From positions 13,977,221 through 14,041,220 of the forward strand of contig CM055105.1 of the NCBI GenBank assembly GCA_029204225.1: DNA of 64,000 nt. Direction: 5' to 3'. The notes under the pieces are model-generated. The model saw nothing but the letters and a program-made list of their open reading frames with translations, did no database searches and was not told the origin of the DNA. Made by a program: the position numbers and the translations under genes. The first letter of the stretch is position 1. Each line of letters begins with the position of its first letter. This DNA is from Diphasiastrum complanatum (lineage: Eukaryota > Streptophyta > Lycopodiopsida > Lycopodiales > Lycopodiaceae). This document shows positions 1 to 10,632 of the stretch, piece by piece.

Positions 1-31
1 CTGGACATAAACCAAGTTATCTAACATTGGC

Positions 32-280
32 TTAGTCACTAAGTCTAACAACACTAACATGTCTCCAAACATATGCCACATTCCTGAGTAACATATCTAC
101 ATCTAATAGGAATCGATATTCTCTTGGCATAAAACATCTTCTCCTTTGTTGTTGGAATAAGAACTTTGCATAAGCTTCTGTCAACCACAAACTGGAGCTG
201 CGAGACACCTCATCACCAAAACAAAATAACTCCGTCAGGTTTCGCACAAAAGTCCTGTGGTTTATGTAGATCTTCAACAT
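32..280 (-). CDS. Conserved Helitron-linked exon, copy 1 (83 codons, open)
   Basis: This reading frame starts at an ATG that directly follows a pyrimidine/T-rich stretch ending in CAG, so it looks like an exon beginning at a splice acceptor. It stays open for 83 codons. It begins MLKIYINHRTFVRN, contains a WLTEAYAKFL block in the middle and ends with LLDVDMLLRN. The same order of blocks, including the acceptor-ATG start, recurs at 15506-15735 (+) and 61000-61272 (-). Copies 1 and 2 lie a few hundred bases downstream of a Helitron-type helicase in the same orientation, so I infer that it belongs to that element. I do not recognise the domain. A small charged protein or the last exon of a longer one are both possible. 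Function is unknown. Confidence 0.5.
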   Translation of the reverse strand: MLKIYINHRTFVRNLTELFCFGDEVSRSSSLWLTEAYAKFLFQQQRRRCFMPREYRFLLDVDMLLRNVAYVWRHVSVVRLSD

Positions 281-477
281 CTGCAACAACACCAAGAATA
301 TGAGCAACGTATTTGGTCAAAATAACAAACGACTGAGCAATGTATTGGGTCAACATAACAAACGACTCACCAACATTACTGACATAAGAAACTACCCTGT
401 TTGTTGACTGGATCCAATGTTCATAGTTTGTCATCAAATAAGGTGCACCTATAGATCCCGACAAACCTTCCCTGCAG

Positions 478-591
478 ACACATACATACATATATACACA
501 CCCATACATACATACATATACACACCCATACATACGTACATACATACATATACACACCCATAACATATACATACATATACACACCCATATG

Positions 592-623
<32 letters not shown>

Positions 624-790
624 CACACCCATACACATACATGTACACGTACATATATAGATATACACATACGTACAGATACATATATGCAGATACACAT
701 ACACACACATACATATACACATAAAAGCACATTTATACATACATACAAACACGTACATACATACATATACACACATACATACATAAAGGC
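478..790. repeat. TATG/CATA-rich microsatellite replacing helicase C-terminus
   Basis: About 310 bases of imperfect CATA/CACA/TATG repeats. The minus-strand helicase frame reads through this tract as a meaningless Cys/Tyr/Met/Val-rich peptide. It sits exactly where the C-terminal helicase motifs should follow the LCNGTRLI block, so the true 3' part of the gene has been replaced or displaced. Confidence 0.9.
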
Positions 791-2297
791 CCCGAATGAT
801 GAGTCTCGTACCATTGCACAATTCTTTGTACAACGCGATAGACCGCAACAACATCACTATCATGCCAACCTTCAACACCAATCTATGTGGAGGACATCCA
901 CTCGGTTGCAAGCTGTTCAAAAACTCTACTGGGCACACATCGGAGTCATCACGCTCAACCACGCTATCAGCACTATAAAATGTGCAAGCATCACCAGGAA
1001 GTTGCTCAACAACTTTCGAATTGATCTCATCCACGTTTTCGTTCAACGGAGTCAATATTGCACGGCTTCTTAAAAAATCAACATCCCATGTAACGTCGTG
1101 TAATATCGGGGAAAGTGAACGAATCAATTCACACACATCTCGTGTCCTTAGACACATACACTCTGGCAAAGAAATCAAATCCAAACCACGCAGCACAAAT
1201 GTGGGCTCACGACCATCTCCGATACTCAACAAATACTTTGCGAACCTTATCCTAAATCTAGAGTGTGCGGTCCTACCACCTTTCATTAACAATGCAGCCA
1301 TCCCCGATGATGCAACTGCCAGTGCTATCCAACCTTGTGCATGCACGTACGATAGCATGACACTATAGAGAAACGTCTTACCCGTACCACCCGGACCATC
1401 TACAAAGAACACTCCACCTACTCTTCGTACCACATGCTCACATACTACACGATCAAAAATCACACGTTGATCTACATTCAATCTCTCGATGTTAGCCTCT
1501 ACTTCTAGAAGGGTCTCATCGAAAAATATTCCCTCGCGAAATAGTGGAGAAAACTCGACATCGCTATTGGGAAGTGTGAAGCCAAAATTTGTCAACGACT
1601 TTCCCGATGCCTGCATGTGCGTCTCCACATCTAGAAGAGCCATGTCTACCAAAATCTGACTCACAGTAACGGTCTCGCACGTTACCGGCTGTCCTAACTC
1701 CTTCGCATAATCCTCTATTAAATGGGGCTCTATACTCGTCCAAAGATCTAATGGGTCAGAAAGGGCACAGGTCAAAAGAAGTACAGCGAACATGAGCCGA
1801 AGTTGCGATGGAGTCCCCCATGACACTGCCTCCAGCAGGCAATTACTCCATTCCATCGCATTGTTGATAAGAAGTCTATGCTTGCAAGCATCTTTGAATG
1901 ACAAAAACAACTCACCATCGATTGTGCACAAGTCCTCAAAACTTTTTGCACCTCTCACATGAGCCAAAAGAACTCGCAAATAAAATCGCTCTCCTTCAGA
2001 CGGATGGACAAAATACATACGTCCAATGGCCAAAATGGACTGTGCATTGATTCTACGGGTCCGCCTTCTCACTCTCCTGTTGTAAACGTATAACCGTGGC
2101 AAGTCTTGGTACAACAACTCTCGGGCCTCCGAATCTCCACTTCTATTCAGTTCAAAAAAAGTTGTCAAAGTGGTACTCGAATGACCTTCTATGACCTCCT
2201 CTAAATCGACTCCCTCAGTAAAGAATACAACTCTTGTCCAGCCAGATGAACTGCCAATCGAGTCACAACTGAAAATGCTCTGCAATAACAAGTTCAA
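791..2297 (-). pseudogene. Helitron PIF1-like helicase, internally deleted and 3'-truncated
   Basis: Decayed DNA helicase of a Helitron rolling-circle transposon. The N-terminal part carries the block normally found before the helicase core (HPSEGERFYLRVLLAHVRGA, then a SFEDL block and later a WGTPSQLRLMFAVLLL block). Walker A GPGGTGKT is intact at 1374-1397 and is followed by ALAVASSGMAALLMKGGRT. Right after AHSRFRI the frame jumps to RFAKYLLSIGDG, so the Walker B (DE) and motif III region is missing. It resumes with RAILTPLNENVDEIN, EFLNSLQPSG and LCNGTRLI and then runs into a microsatellite. No HUH/Rep domain is visible upstream. Loss of Walker B should make it non-functional as an ATPase. 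This is a non-autonomous remnant. Confidence 0.85.
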
Positions 2298-2374
2298 GGT
2301 GATGTTTAGTCCATATTTCGGAAAGAGGCTTTGATAAGGTTACTAATGCTATGACTATTCATCTAGGACTGAGA

Positions 2375-3019
2375 CCTATGGTACATTGGCCGAGATGTGT
2401 GAGATATGTTACATATTTGACATGCGAGATGTGCGAGATCGGCCACCATTCAAATCATCAACCATCACCCAGATCATCGGTGGCCACCTAAATCCACACC
2501 ATATTTGTACACCCAAACCATCGGCCGCCACCACCCTGACAACTTTTGACCCAAACCATTGACCTTCGACTCAAACCATAGGTCGTAACTCAAATTGTCG
2601 GCCATCGGCCGTCCATTGCCCATTCATTGTCCACCTTCAATCATCAATCGCCCATTCTGAGCATCATCCACACGTCTCAACCACAAGCCACCACCTAGAT
2701 CATCAGCCGTCCATTGCTCGAATTTTTTCGAAAGACTCGAATTTTTTTCGAAAAACTCAAAATTTTTCCCAAGACTCGAATTTTTCTCAAGACTCGAAAT
2801 TCTTGATGACTCAAATTGTTCTCAAGACTTGAAATTTTCCTAGACTCGAATGGATGACCACGTACATACACACACATACATCGGCCACCCATCAACGACC
2901 ATCGACTTTCCTCCTAAATCATCTCTGCTCGCCTGTCAACGAGATACTGAATTTTCAAATCATCGGTCGTCACCTAGATCGGCCGCCGTTGCCTGTCAAC
3001 GACGGGCACTCACAACTAG
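2375..3019 (+). mobile_element. Element A copy 1 (Helitron-like 3' end)
   Basis: This dispersed sequence also occurs around 7.9, 8.0, 16.3 and 35.8 kb. It starts near a GAGATGTGCGAGATCGGCC block, contains repeated CATCGGCCGYCACC words and a GAGTC-type minisatellite (antisense here), and ends with a short hairpin at 2991-3007 (GCCTGTC AAC GACGGGC), then ACTCACAACTAG, then a TA tract. A subterminal hairpin followed about 10 bases later by CTRR, with T next, is how plant Helitrons end. No coding capacity is visible. The 5' boundary is approximate and no TC start was fixed. The family assignment is an inference. Confidence 0.5.
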
Positions 3020-3082
3020 TATGTGTATATATATGTATATATATATATATATATATACATGTATATATATATGTATATACAT

Positions 3083-3117
<35 letters not shown>

Positions 3118-3148
3118 GATGTATATATATGTATATATATATATATAA
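3020..3148. repeat. TA/TG microsatellite at element A end
   Basis: Alternating TA, TG and CA runs separate the 3' end of element A from the element B sequence that follows. Confidence 0.9.
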
Positions 3149-3420
3149 TTTAAACTTATGTACATTTTTGCGCATGTGTATGGGTGCACCCATGCATTCT
3201 TCTCCGCTCACCCATGCATAAGCTTTTTTTAACTAAAAATTTATGATTCTGGACACATGCATGTGTATGGCACAAGGATATATGAGATGGGCACCCATAC
3301 ACCTTCCTACCCCATGCACTTTTTAAAAAAATTAACTTAAAATTTTAAATGCATGCATGAGAGTAGATGACGTATGCATCCTGCCCCATGCATGTACATT
3401 ATTCCCCATCGTAATTCAAA
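3149..3420 (+). repeat. Element B copy 1 (GCATGGGTGCACCC-rich)
   Basis: Sequence found on the far side of the TA tract here and again at 16471-16640 and 35630-35745. It carries the perfect 12-bp palindrome TGGGTGCACCCA (3181-3192) and several CACCCAT/ATGGGTG words, followed by an oligo-A stretch and a CATGCATG run. No ORF is credible. It may be a separate transposon or the other half of a composite with element A. Confidence 0.5.
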
Positions 3421-4664
3421 CGGAACTCTCTCTCCCCTTTCCCTCTCTCATGATCCTCCCAAGATCTCTCTCTCTCTCTCTCTCTCTCCTCCATCGGTAG
3501 AAGATGGGTTGGTAGCAGGATTCACTGGCTGAGTAGGAGCATCAATCAGCTGATGCGTAGCTTTCAGATTATTACTGGCAATCGTTGTAGGGGTGGAAAA
3601 GAGGTATGACCGCTGGCTGCAGGAGTAATAACATAGAAGTCTCTAACTGTCCTTTAGGTAAGCTGCCAGTGATCGAATTGCTAGAAGTAGTGTGTGTTGA
3701 ATCTGCAAAGCAATTACCAGAATAGAGAGCACTGGCTGTAGATGAGAAGGCAAAGGAAGCCAAGCGCTAGAAGGCTTGGGGCAGGTAGATTCCAAATAGG
3801 CAGGGCAGCGTGGAGGAAAGGAAAGAGAGAGGCCACTGAAAAATAATTTAGGCAAGGCAGCGATAGAGAGAGGAGAGCGCATGTAGAAAAAGAGAGAGAT
3901 AGTGAGATAGAAAAGAGTCGGGCAGCATGACTTTTAAAGTCAGTCAAGAGCACTAGGTAGGAGCAAGGCATGTGGACAGGGACGGAGCAGGGCAGGCAGA
4001 TCTGCACAGTAGATTGGGGTAGCAGGGCAAGGCGTTGCAAAAACAGGACAAGCAGTAACAGATTCGGACAACAACAGCAGAGAAGGGCGGAGGCGCCTGG
4101 GCAGCAGGCAGCGCAGGGCAGGTCTCACTTAGTCGACAACACGAAGAGCAAGAGATGAAGATTCGTTGATCCGGGAGCCCTGTCCTTCCTCTTCTTCATG
4201 CTGCCATCGTCCGCCGGCATTGGTGAGGTGTAGTAGCACTTATTTTTTTTATTTTATAACAGAGACAAGTACTCGAAAGGAGAGTCTCTTAGAACGCAGG
4301 TAGTTCCAGGATAGTTTATAGTCGCAAATCGAAGGTCTGATGTAGATTCAGAAGTTAATCTATGTTCCTTAGCCATGCTTGAACTGCTTACCAAATGTTT
4401 TGTACAAAAAACGTGCAACAAATTGCTTGCGAGTATGCAAGAAGGGGCGCAAGAAAGACTTTTTGATAATGAAGCTGAATAGCTTGAACATGCATGTGGG
4501 CTGGCCTTATGACAATCAACAAAGAAAATTTGAAAATAAGACTAAAAGTAATGATATAAAAACAAAACAGGGACCATAAAATGTACCAAGAGTCACCAAG
4601 CATAGACTAAATAAAAACTACAAGAAACATGAAAATAATAGTCTACTGCTTCTATTCTCACTAC
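3421..4664. other. No recognised gene; CT tract then unassigned DNA
   Basis: Starts with CT-rich sequence including a (CT)n run near 3464-3488, which resembles a plant 5' leader. A purine-rich stretch follows to about 4160. Possible short frames on both strands show no recognisable domain. Confidence 0.4.
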
Positions 4665-4765
4665 CTTTTTAGAAATCAGCTCGCATTGTGTGCCCTTTCC
4701 ACATGCCGATGCACCCACAATCATCACTTTAAATGGCTTTGCTTCATGTTTGCCTTTGCTCTTCC
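4665..4765 (-). pseudogene. Adenylate kinase P-loop exon (isolated, 101 bp)
   Basis: The exon is bounded by a TTTTAATGCAG acceptor and a GTAGTGAG donor. The 101 bases encode a piece reading KPFKVMIVGASACGKGTQ followed by CELISKK. This matches the plant organellar (AMK2-type) adenylate kinase region where a PLKVMISG-like strand leads into the P-loop GxxxxGKGTQ and CELI. The P-loop Gly, Gly-Lys and Thr positions are all present. Adenylate kinases interconvert ATP+AMP and 2 ADP. I looked both upstream and downstream for the transit-peptide exon and for the following exon (expected YGLVHIS-like start) and saw neither. It is therefore an isolated exon: captured by a transposon, a decayed gene, or part of a gene with very long introns. 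Confidence 0.7.
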
Positions 4766-5590
4766 CTGCATTAAAACAAAGTCATATAGGAGGTGCTTTG
4801 GTTTGTCCAGATCCTATTACCCAATGACAGTACCAGAATGTCAAGTCATGAATCATCATATACCAAATTCCCTTGCAAAAGACAGTATAAATATATCATT
4901 GCCCATTCGGAATTCTAGAGTATAATTTTATTTAGTAAAGTGAGAAATAAATTCGAGTTCATGTCAGATCGCATACCGATTAGGCATCTTAGTGTACGAA
5001 CTTTATTGCAGTAAGTTGATATTGATAGCAACCGGTGCCATATATGCGTTGATGTTTGAGTTGAAGCACAAAAGTTGAATACGGTAAGACAAAAGGTAAA
5101 GAAAAAGCTTACCGTAGGTGCCCGTTTTGTTTCTGAATGAGCCTTGAAAAAAAAAATAGTACTATTTTTATTATCAGATTAAGGCCAAAAATGCATTGTC
5201 CATCCATACAAATGTGCATTGGACATATATATGCTTTGCTCTACGTATCAAAGAAAAAAGCAATGGCATTTGGGGTACTGCATTGGGAGATCTAAGCAAA
5301 CTGTAGTCAGCATCTTTAAAACCCCTAGAAATTGGGTCTCATTGCTTACACAACAAAATAGTTTTTTTTAACATTATCAAACTATCAAAATATGTTTACT
5401 GTTTTAATGTATCCAAATTGCATATGCATCGACAACAACCGAAGAGTTGGGTTGAAGACTGGTGCAAACATATGCTTCTAACAAACCAGCAATAGCTGAT
5501 CAACATAGTGCTCATTGTTTCAGATTTTAGATCAATGTTGTTGGATCCATGAGGCCAAAAGTACATCCTCCATCCGTAGTGCTCAGACAA
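4766..5590. other. No recognised feature
   Basis: AT-rich intergenic or intronic DNA. I searched the minus strand for a 5' exon of the adenylate kinase fragment and found none that I could support. Confidence 0.4.
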
Positions 5591-5596
5591 ATTGGA

Positions 5597-6015
5597 TCAT
5601 CCTTTCCGACCCATTTTGGTCATGCTCCAAAAACAAAATGATCCCAAACCTATACTCAAGAGGGATGGAGCACGTAGACCAAATTTTCTCTACCCTTAAC
5701 CCTCTTCCAGAGGTCCTCATTTTCACGTGAGTCGATTTGATTGTGCGATGGTCCTACTTTGCACAAATTTTCAATTGTGAAATTTTGACACGTTTTGGAC
5801 CACTATGCTCCAGAATGTACTGTCCAGAATGCATAATACTTTTTGACCCATTTTGTTCATTCTCCAAAAACAAAGTGATCCCAAATTTATACTCAAGTGG
5901 GAGGAGCACGCAGGCCGAATTTTCTCGACCCTTAATCCTCTTTCGGAGGTCCTCATTTGCACGTAAATCGATTTGATTGTCCAGTGGTCCTAGTTTGCGC
6001 AAATTTCCAATTTTA
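5597..6015 (+). repeat. Diverged tandem duplication, about 237-bp period
   Basis: Two adjacent units share the order CTCCAAAAACAAA (5625 and 5862), a GATCCCAAA word, TACTCAAG, GGTCCTCATTT and TCGATTTGATTGT. They differ by many substitutions, so the duplication is old. Short ORFs in both units are not conserved in frame. Confidence 0.75.
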
Positions 6016-6474
6016 TCTTTCAGGTATCTATATTTAGTGATTTATTGTCTATGTGATTATGTTTATTTTGATTTGTCATGGTATGATGGAAACATTAATT
6101 TCTAGCTATTACCTTCCACAAGTTTATGATTTTGATGGGCTTCCTATTTGTTGAATAACAATCTAAAGTAATGAAACGCCTTTAGCAAAAAGTGTGAGTT
6201 CATTGTGGTTGTGAAAAGAGTACCAAAGTGATGATAAATAATTAAGCCTCCCGTCAGTTACATAGTTCAAGCTCCTTTTATTTCAAGCCCTCAGATAATG
6301 CCTTGTTAATTTTGAAGGCATCATAAATCATAAATCTTCAGTAAAGAAAGTTTTACCATCAAAACAAATTATCACAAAGGTGGAAACATTAGTTATGTAT
6401 ATCCACTCTTTTGCAAGGGATATCTACAAGTAATTGCATCCTATTAGTTAGTTGCTTAGCTTTGTATCTGTGAT

Positions 6475-6675
6475 CTATATTTGTGGGTTCAAGTATTTTG
6501 GCCCCAGCCTTATGGAGTTGATGTAGTTCACAAGACTGTGTGCAACTACTCCAAGAAAAAAGATCCCCGCCATTCTGAACATGGTTGAAGTCATGGGCTC
6601 TTGATAGCTCCCTCCATGAAAGTATTTGAGAAAGAAACTCTGAATCAACTCCCAAACAGTAGTAACACGAGGCAT
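6475..6675 (-). CDS. Possible 66-aa single-pass membrane protein
   Basis: An uninterrupted frame starts at an ATG preceded by a purine-rich leader. The protein begins MPRVTTVWELIQSFFLKYFH. It has one hydrophobic segment (MAGIFFLGVVAHSLVNYI, residues about 29-46) and ends SIRLGPKYLNPQI. Size and shape resemble small organellar inner-membrane subunits, but I do not recognise the family. Composition is not repetitive, unlike most short ORFs in this window. A chance ORF remains possible. Confidence 0.3.
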   Translation of the reverse strand: MPRVTTVWELIQSFFLKYFHGGSYQEPMTSTMFRMAGIFFLGVVAHSLVNYINSIRLGPKYLNPQI

Positions 6676-6742
6676 ATTAAAAAATCCAGCTCTCTCCTCT
6701 GGCCTCCTCTTTCCTCCATCACAGGCAAAACATTGGCGTCCA

Positions 6743-7250
6743 AACCAGAAACCCTAAATCCAGTCCTGGAATTCTAGGCCCGTTTGGCCAGGAATTGGTC
6801 AGATCTAGTAAAAAACAGTCAGAACTTCGGACGGGAGGTGTCCACAGGTTTGTGGGCTCAACACAAACCCACTAGACCACTTGCAGCTCAATTTCGATGT
6901 CGTTTGTTTGGAAACGCCCTTTATGTCGGGGGGAATGCCACTAAATGGACTAGTTTCCAACATTTTCGAGAATTGGTCCAGTTTCACTGAACGGAGTCCA
7001 TTTTTCAGACCATTTTGAAATCAATGAAGTGTACAACTTGTTGTGGAGCGGCTTGGCTAACGACAAACTGTTGACATGGGAGACAAACCCACATAACTAA
7101 ACCAGGCTCCAAACAATTCAGTACTCGCAGCGAAATGTGCGTCCGAACCAGAAACCCTAAATGTAATCTTGAGATTCTAGGCTTGTCGAGCCAAAAATTG
7201 GTTTGGATATAGTAAAAAATGGTCAGACCTTCGAACGAGAGGTGTTCAGA
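6743..7250 (+). repeat. Pair of related units about 400 bp apart
   Basis: CCAGAAACCCTAAAT followed by ATTCTAGGC, AATTGGT, AGTAAAAAA.GGTCAGA.CTTCG and GAGGTGT occurs near 6743-6850 and again near 7146-7250, with divergence. This is probably an old transposon-derived duplication. No coding function is seen. Confidence 0.6.
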
Positions 7251-7319
7251 ATTTCCTCCTAAACCATCAGCCACCATCCAAATCATCGGCCGTCATCCAG
7301 ATCGCTGGTGGCTCTGAGC

Positions 7320-7676
7320 TCTGCTTAAACACACATGCACACACACATCCATAAAGACCCACTATAACCCTTACCCTAAGTACACACACACACATGCACA
7401 CAAACACATCACGCACACAAATACACACACACAAACATAGCACACACCCCTTCAATACTCACATACACACAAACACACACACAATACACAACACACAGTG
7501 TGCACACCCACAAACACACGTAGAGACCCCCCCCCACACACACACAAACACGCACATGCACACAAACACAACACACACACAAATACACATACACACAAAC
7601 ACATGCACAACACACAACACACAATACACACCCACAAACACACACAGACCCACACACACATACTCATACACACACA

Positions 7677-7732
<56 letters not shown>

Positions 7733-7735
7733 CCT
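7320..7735. repeat. CA-rich microsatellite block
   Basis: About 400 bases of CACA/ACAC repeats with short interruptions, ending in an uninterrupted CA run at about 7678-7731. The many overlapping ORFs on both strands are His/Thr or Cys/Val repeats with no meaning as genes. Confidence 0.95.
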
Positions 7736-7795
7736 AAGCCTAAAGCCTAAAGCTACATCCTAATCCTAATCCACAACCCACCCCCAACACACTCT

Positions 7796-7797
7796 GT

Positions 7798-7835
<38 letters not shown>

Positions 7836-7906
7836 AAAGCCATTAGGGCACGCACGCCCTCGTGCACATTCGCCATTGTTCGTCAACGACGGGCACAAGC
7901 AACTAA
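7796..7906 (+). mobile_element. Element A copy 2, 3' end only
   Basis: After a CA run, the sequence TTCGTCAACGACGGGC matches the hairpin of the element A family, and CTAA follows at 7903-7906 before a TATGTATATA tract. Only the terminal part is clear. Parts of the body words (CCATCCAAATCATCGGCCGTC) lie upstream near 7265-7300. It faces copy 3 tail to tail across about 80 bases of TA/TG repeats. Confidence 0.45.
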
Positions 7907-7910
7907 TATG

Positions 7911-7986
<76 letters not shown>
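7907..7986. repeat. TA/TG microsatellite between two element A tails
   Basis: Alternating TATA, TGTG, TATA and CACA runs lie between two inverted element A termini. Confidence 0.9.
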
Positions 7987-7988
<2 letters not shown>

Positions 7989-8770
7989 AGCTGTGAGTGC
8001 CTGTCGTTGACGGGCAATGGCGGCCAATCTAGGTGACGGCCGATGATTTGGAAATTTAGTATCTCGTTGACGGGCGAGCATCGATGATTTAGGAGGAAAG
8101 TCAATGGTCGTTGACGGGTGGCCGATGTATGTGTGTGTATGTACGTGGTCGTCCATTCGAGTCTAGGAAAAATTCAAGTCTTGAGAAAAATTTGAGTCAT
8201 CGAGAATTTCGAGTCTTGGAAAAAATCGAGTCTTGGGAAAAATTCGAGTCTTTGAAAAATTCGAGTCTTTCAAAAAAAATTGAGTCTTGGAAAAAATTTG
8301 AGTCTTTGGAAATTTCGAGTCTTTTGAAATTTCGAGTCTTGGGAAATTTGAGTTTTGGGAGAAATTCAAGCCTTTGAAAAATTCGAGTCTTCAAAAAATT
8401 CGAGTCTTTGAAAGTCCATGTTTAGGGAGAAAGCTGATGGTTACGGGTGGCCGATGTGTGTGTATGTGCGTTGCCGAAGTGCCACGAGTGGACGTATGAT
8501 CTTGGGTATCGAAAATTTACAAATTTTTTGAGTCGATCTCGTATCAAAAAATTCTAATTTTGTGTATCCTAGTATCGGATATTTTTGACCCAAGCCTTTT
8601 TCAACCCACTGTAACTCTTATAAAAGAGGTCGGGTCTAACTTTTTTGACCTTGGTCATCCTTGTCAAAAAAATCTGACCCACTGGTGAAACTCTGACCCA
8701 ATGGAAAAAATCCAACCCAAAACATTTTCCAACCCAATGGCATCCTTGTCAAAAACTGTCTTTGGGCACT
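7987..8770 (-). mobile_element. Element A copy 3 (longest match to copies at 2.4 and 35.8 kb)
   Basis: On the minus strand this copy ends with hairpin GCCCGTC AAC GACAGGC (plus 7999-8015), CACTCACAGCTTG and then a TG tract. The terminal CTTG departs from CTRR. Going into the element, it shares with copy 1 the words for CATCGGCCGTCACC, CTCGTTGACGGG and GACCACGTACATACACACACATACATCGG. It contains a GAGTC minisatellite (about 8155-8405). With the 35.8-kb copy it shares a TCGAAAAATT block with a GTATC pair and then CAACCCAATGG repeats. The far boundary is uncertain. The exonuclease exons at 9104-9861 lie beyond it in the same orientation. Confidence 0.5.
8155..8405. repeat. GAGTCTT(N)GAAAAATTC degenerate minisatellite
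   Basis: Roughly a dozen imperfect units, each with TTCGAGTCTT followed by an oligo-A run, about 18-25 bases long. Short ORFs through it (Phe/Ser/Lys/Glu-rich) are repeat artefacts. The same unit appears near 2725-2850, 35865-36050 and 54290-54560. Confidence 0.8.
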
Positions 8771-9103
8771 CCAATTTTAAGCTGATTTTCATACAACCCC
8801 AAGTATAATCTAGAGTCCGGTTGGGTACCAGAATACCAGTGCTCGGGAAGATCAGCGAAGTATAGGAATCAATTTTACTATTCAAAGACATTTTGTCTTA
8901 ATTGGATTCAAGATAACTAAATGCTCGGTTTCACTCAATAATTTTACATTACGTTACACAGTCGAAGGCGGAAGGGGGACTGTATATCATTGCGGGATAG
9001 TTCAGAAAATAATTAGCTCCACTCATTACAGATCACTGTGAGAGGCTAAAGCCAAAAAAATACTAATCCATTCTTAGCTTCTTAGCATTGTAGAGATACA
9101 AAC

Positions 9104-9861
9104 CTGACATGCATAGCGATTTAAGATCTTCGGGATTGGCGAAGAAAATCAGACACAGTCTACATCCAAACTCTGCAAATTTGTCGCTACAGTCTTTTTT
9201 TGCGAGACGACCTGCATTGCATTGCATCCAGCCAGGCCATAAAATTAGGCAGCAAGTTACAAAACACAGGTATTCAATCGGATGATGCTTTAATTAATTC
9301 ACACGAAGGCGAATAATGAGTTGCATCTAGGTTTGAGGCCCAAAGTAGAAGATAATAAAAAAATGTGCTTGATTTCTCACCAAGAAGATGTTCACGAAGA
9401 GAATCCAAGCATTTGCAGTGCTTGCGACAGCCCCCATAGATGGAGTCATGTCGGGTATGCTTAGCCCTTATCAAATGGTCATTTAGATTCTCAAATTTTT
9501 CAAACTTGCGGTGGCATGCTGCACATCAATAACACCTGCTCACACCCACAACAATTACAGATTATGCTAAAAGCCTCCAACATAACACCTTCACAACAAT
9601 CATAAATGATGAACACACACACACAACAAAAACCAAATTCCACAATCAGCTTTCAGACACAAATTGCACTTCCGAATCAGAAAACAGAAATGGGACGAAA
9701 ACCGAGGGATCAAAGACTCTAAGCAGCAAGTGTGCCAGATAATAATTCAACAGTTTCACTCACATTCTCATTGCTTCAACAACAGCAGCAGCAGTAGAAG
9801 AAGAAGAAATTGAGCGATTCATCTGGTCAACTTGTTCTTCCTCCTTCGTTTGTCCTGCCAT
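9104..9861 (-). pseudogene. Zinc-finger exonuclease-family gene fragment, exons 1-3
   Basis: Three exons with matching phases. Exon 1 (9861-9764) starts MAGQTKEEEQ and ends at a GTGAGT donor. Exon 2 (9535-9381) encodes CAACHRKFEKFENLNDHL, then a KHTRHD block, CRKHCKCLDSLREHLLG and a GTGAGA donor. Exon 3 (9211-9104) encodes GRLAKKDCSDKFAEFGCRLC and ends at a GTTTGT donor. This is the N-terminal Cys/His finger region of plant exonuclease-family proteins (RNA exonuclease 4/SDN-like), in which REHLxG is followed by a Cys-rich segment. The DEDD nuclease domain is absent: downstream is element A. With canonical splicing, an in-frame TGA lies just before the first Cys pair. It is therefore a broken or captured fragment. 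The GA-rich leader at 9878-9948 is upstream. Confidence 0.7.
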
Positions 9862-9876
9862 GGACGATCGATCGAT

Positions 9877-9877
<1 letters not shown>

Positions 9878-9937
<60 letters not shown>

Positions 9938-9948
9938 GAGAAGAGCGA
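9878..9948. repeat. GA microsatellite in leader of exonuclease fragment
   Basis: A nearly pure (GA)n run reads as CT repeats on the gene's strand, directly upstream of its ATG. Such pyrimidine runs are common in plant 5' leaders. Further GA-rich sequence continues to about 10070. Confidence 0.9.
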
Positions 9949-10514
9949 CTAAGATGTGTGAGAGAGAGAGAGACATCAAAGATGAGAGAGATAGGAATCA
10001 GAGAGCGCTGGCTGCAATAAGAGGAAATGAGAGAATGATTTGTCCAGCGCAGAAAGAAAGAAAGAGAGAAGTTTGTCCAACGCCCACTATAGAGCACTTC
10101 TTAAATAAAACTGCCACCACATTTCTCATTGAGTAATAGATAGCAAATTGTCTCCTCAGTGACCAACAGAATTCATAGTAAATAGCCTTAACTTATCAGC
10201 GATGCAGCCAGTCCAAAAAATAGCTATGGTTGTGCTTCTCTAAAATCAGAAGGTTGGCATCTCACAACAAATAATCCTCTTAGTAATGAGCGGAAATCAT
10301 AGCAGTTAGGTTCCTCATTAGCAGGAAGCGGAAATAGTAGCGATGACCTCTCCTTTCTTCAACAAATCATCACTTTTGGCAGAGGACACGCACATCAATT
10401 TTGCATTCTGACTAGGAGGATAAGTGAACTGACGGCTCACACGTTCAAGAACCATTATGCTCTTCTCTCCTTTGCATCGAATGAATGATTCCCTTTTTTG
10501 CTTGCCTCCCTTCT

Positions 10515-10632
10515 CTCATCGTGTTGTGGCGCAGCAGCAACAGAAGAGTCGAGGAGTTGTTTGCGAGACTCGATTTGCTCATCGTGTTGTGGCGCAGCAA
10601 TAGCAGAAGAGTCGAGGAGGTGTTTGCGAGAC

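Noticed and set aside
213-790. C-terminal part of the long minus ORF (Cys/Tyr/Met-rich)
   Set aside because: It is a read-through of a CATA/TATG microsatellite and spacer, not helicase sequence.
7394-7750. His/Thr-rich and Cys/Val-rich ORFs on both strands
   Set aside because: Pure products of CA/TG repeats, open in several frames at once.
9810-10097. Arg-Glu and Ser-Leu repeat ORFs
   Set aside because: Translations of (GA)n. The same applies to the ORFs at 10445-10945.
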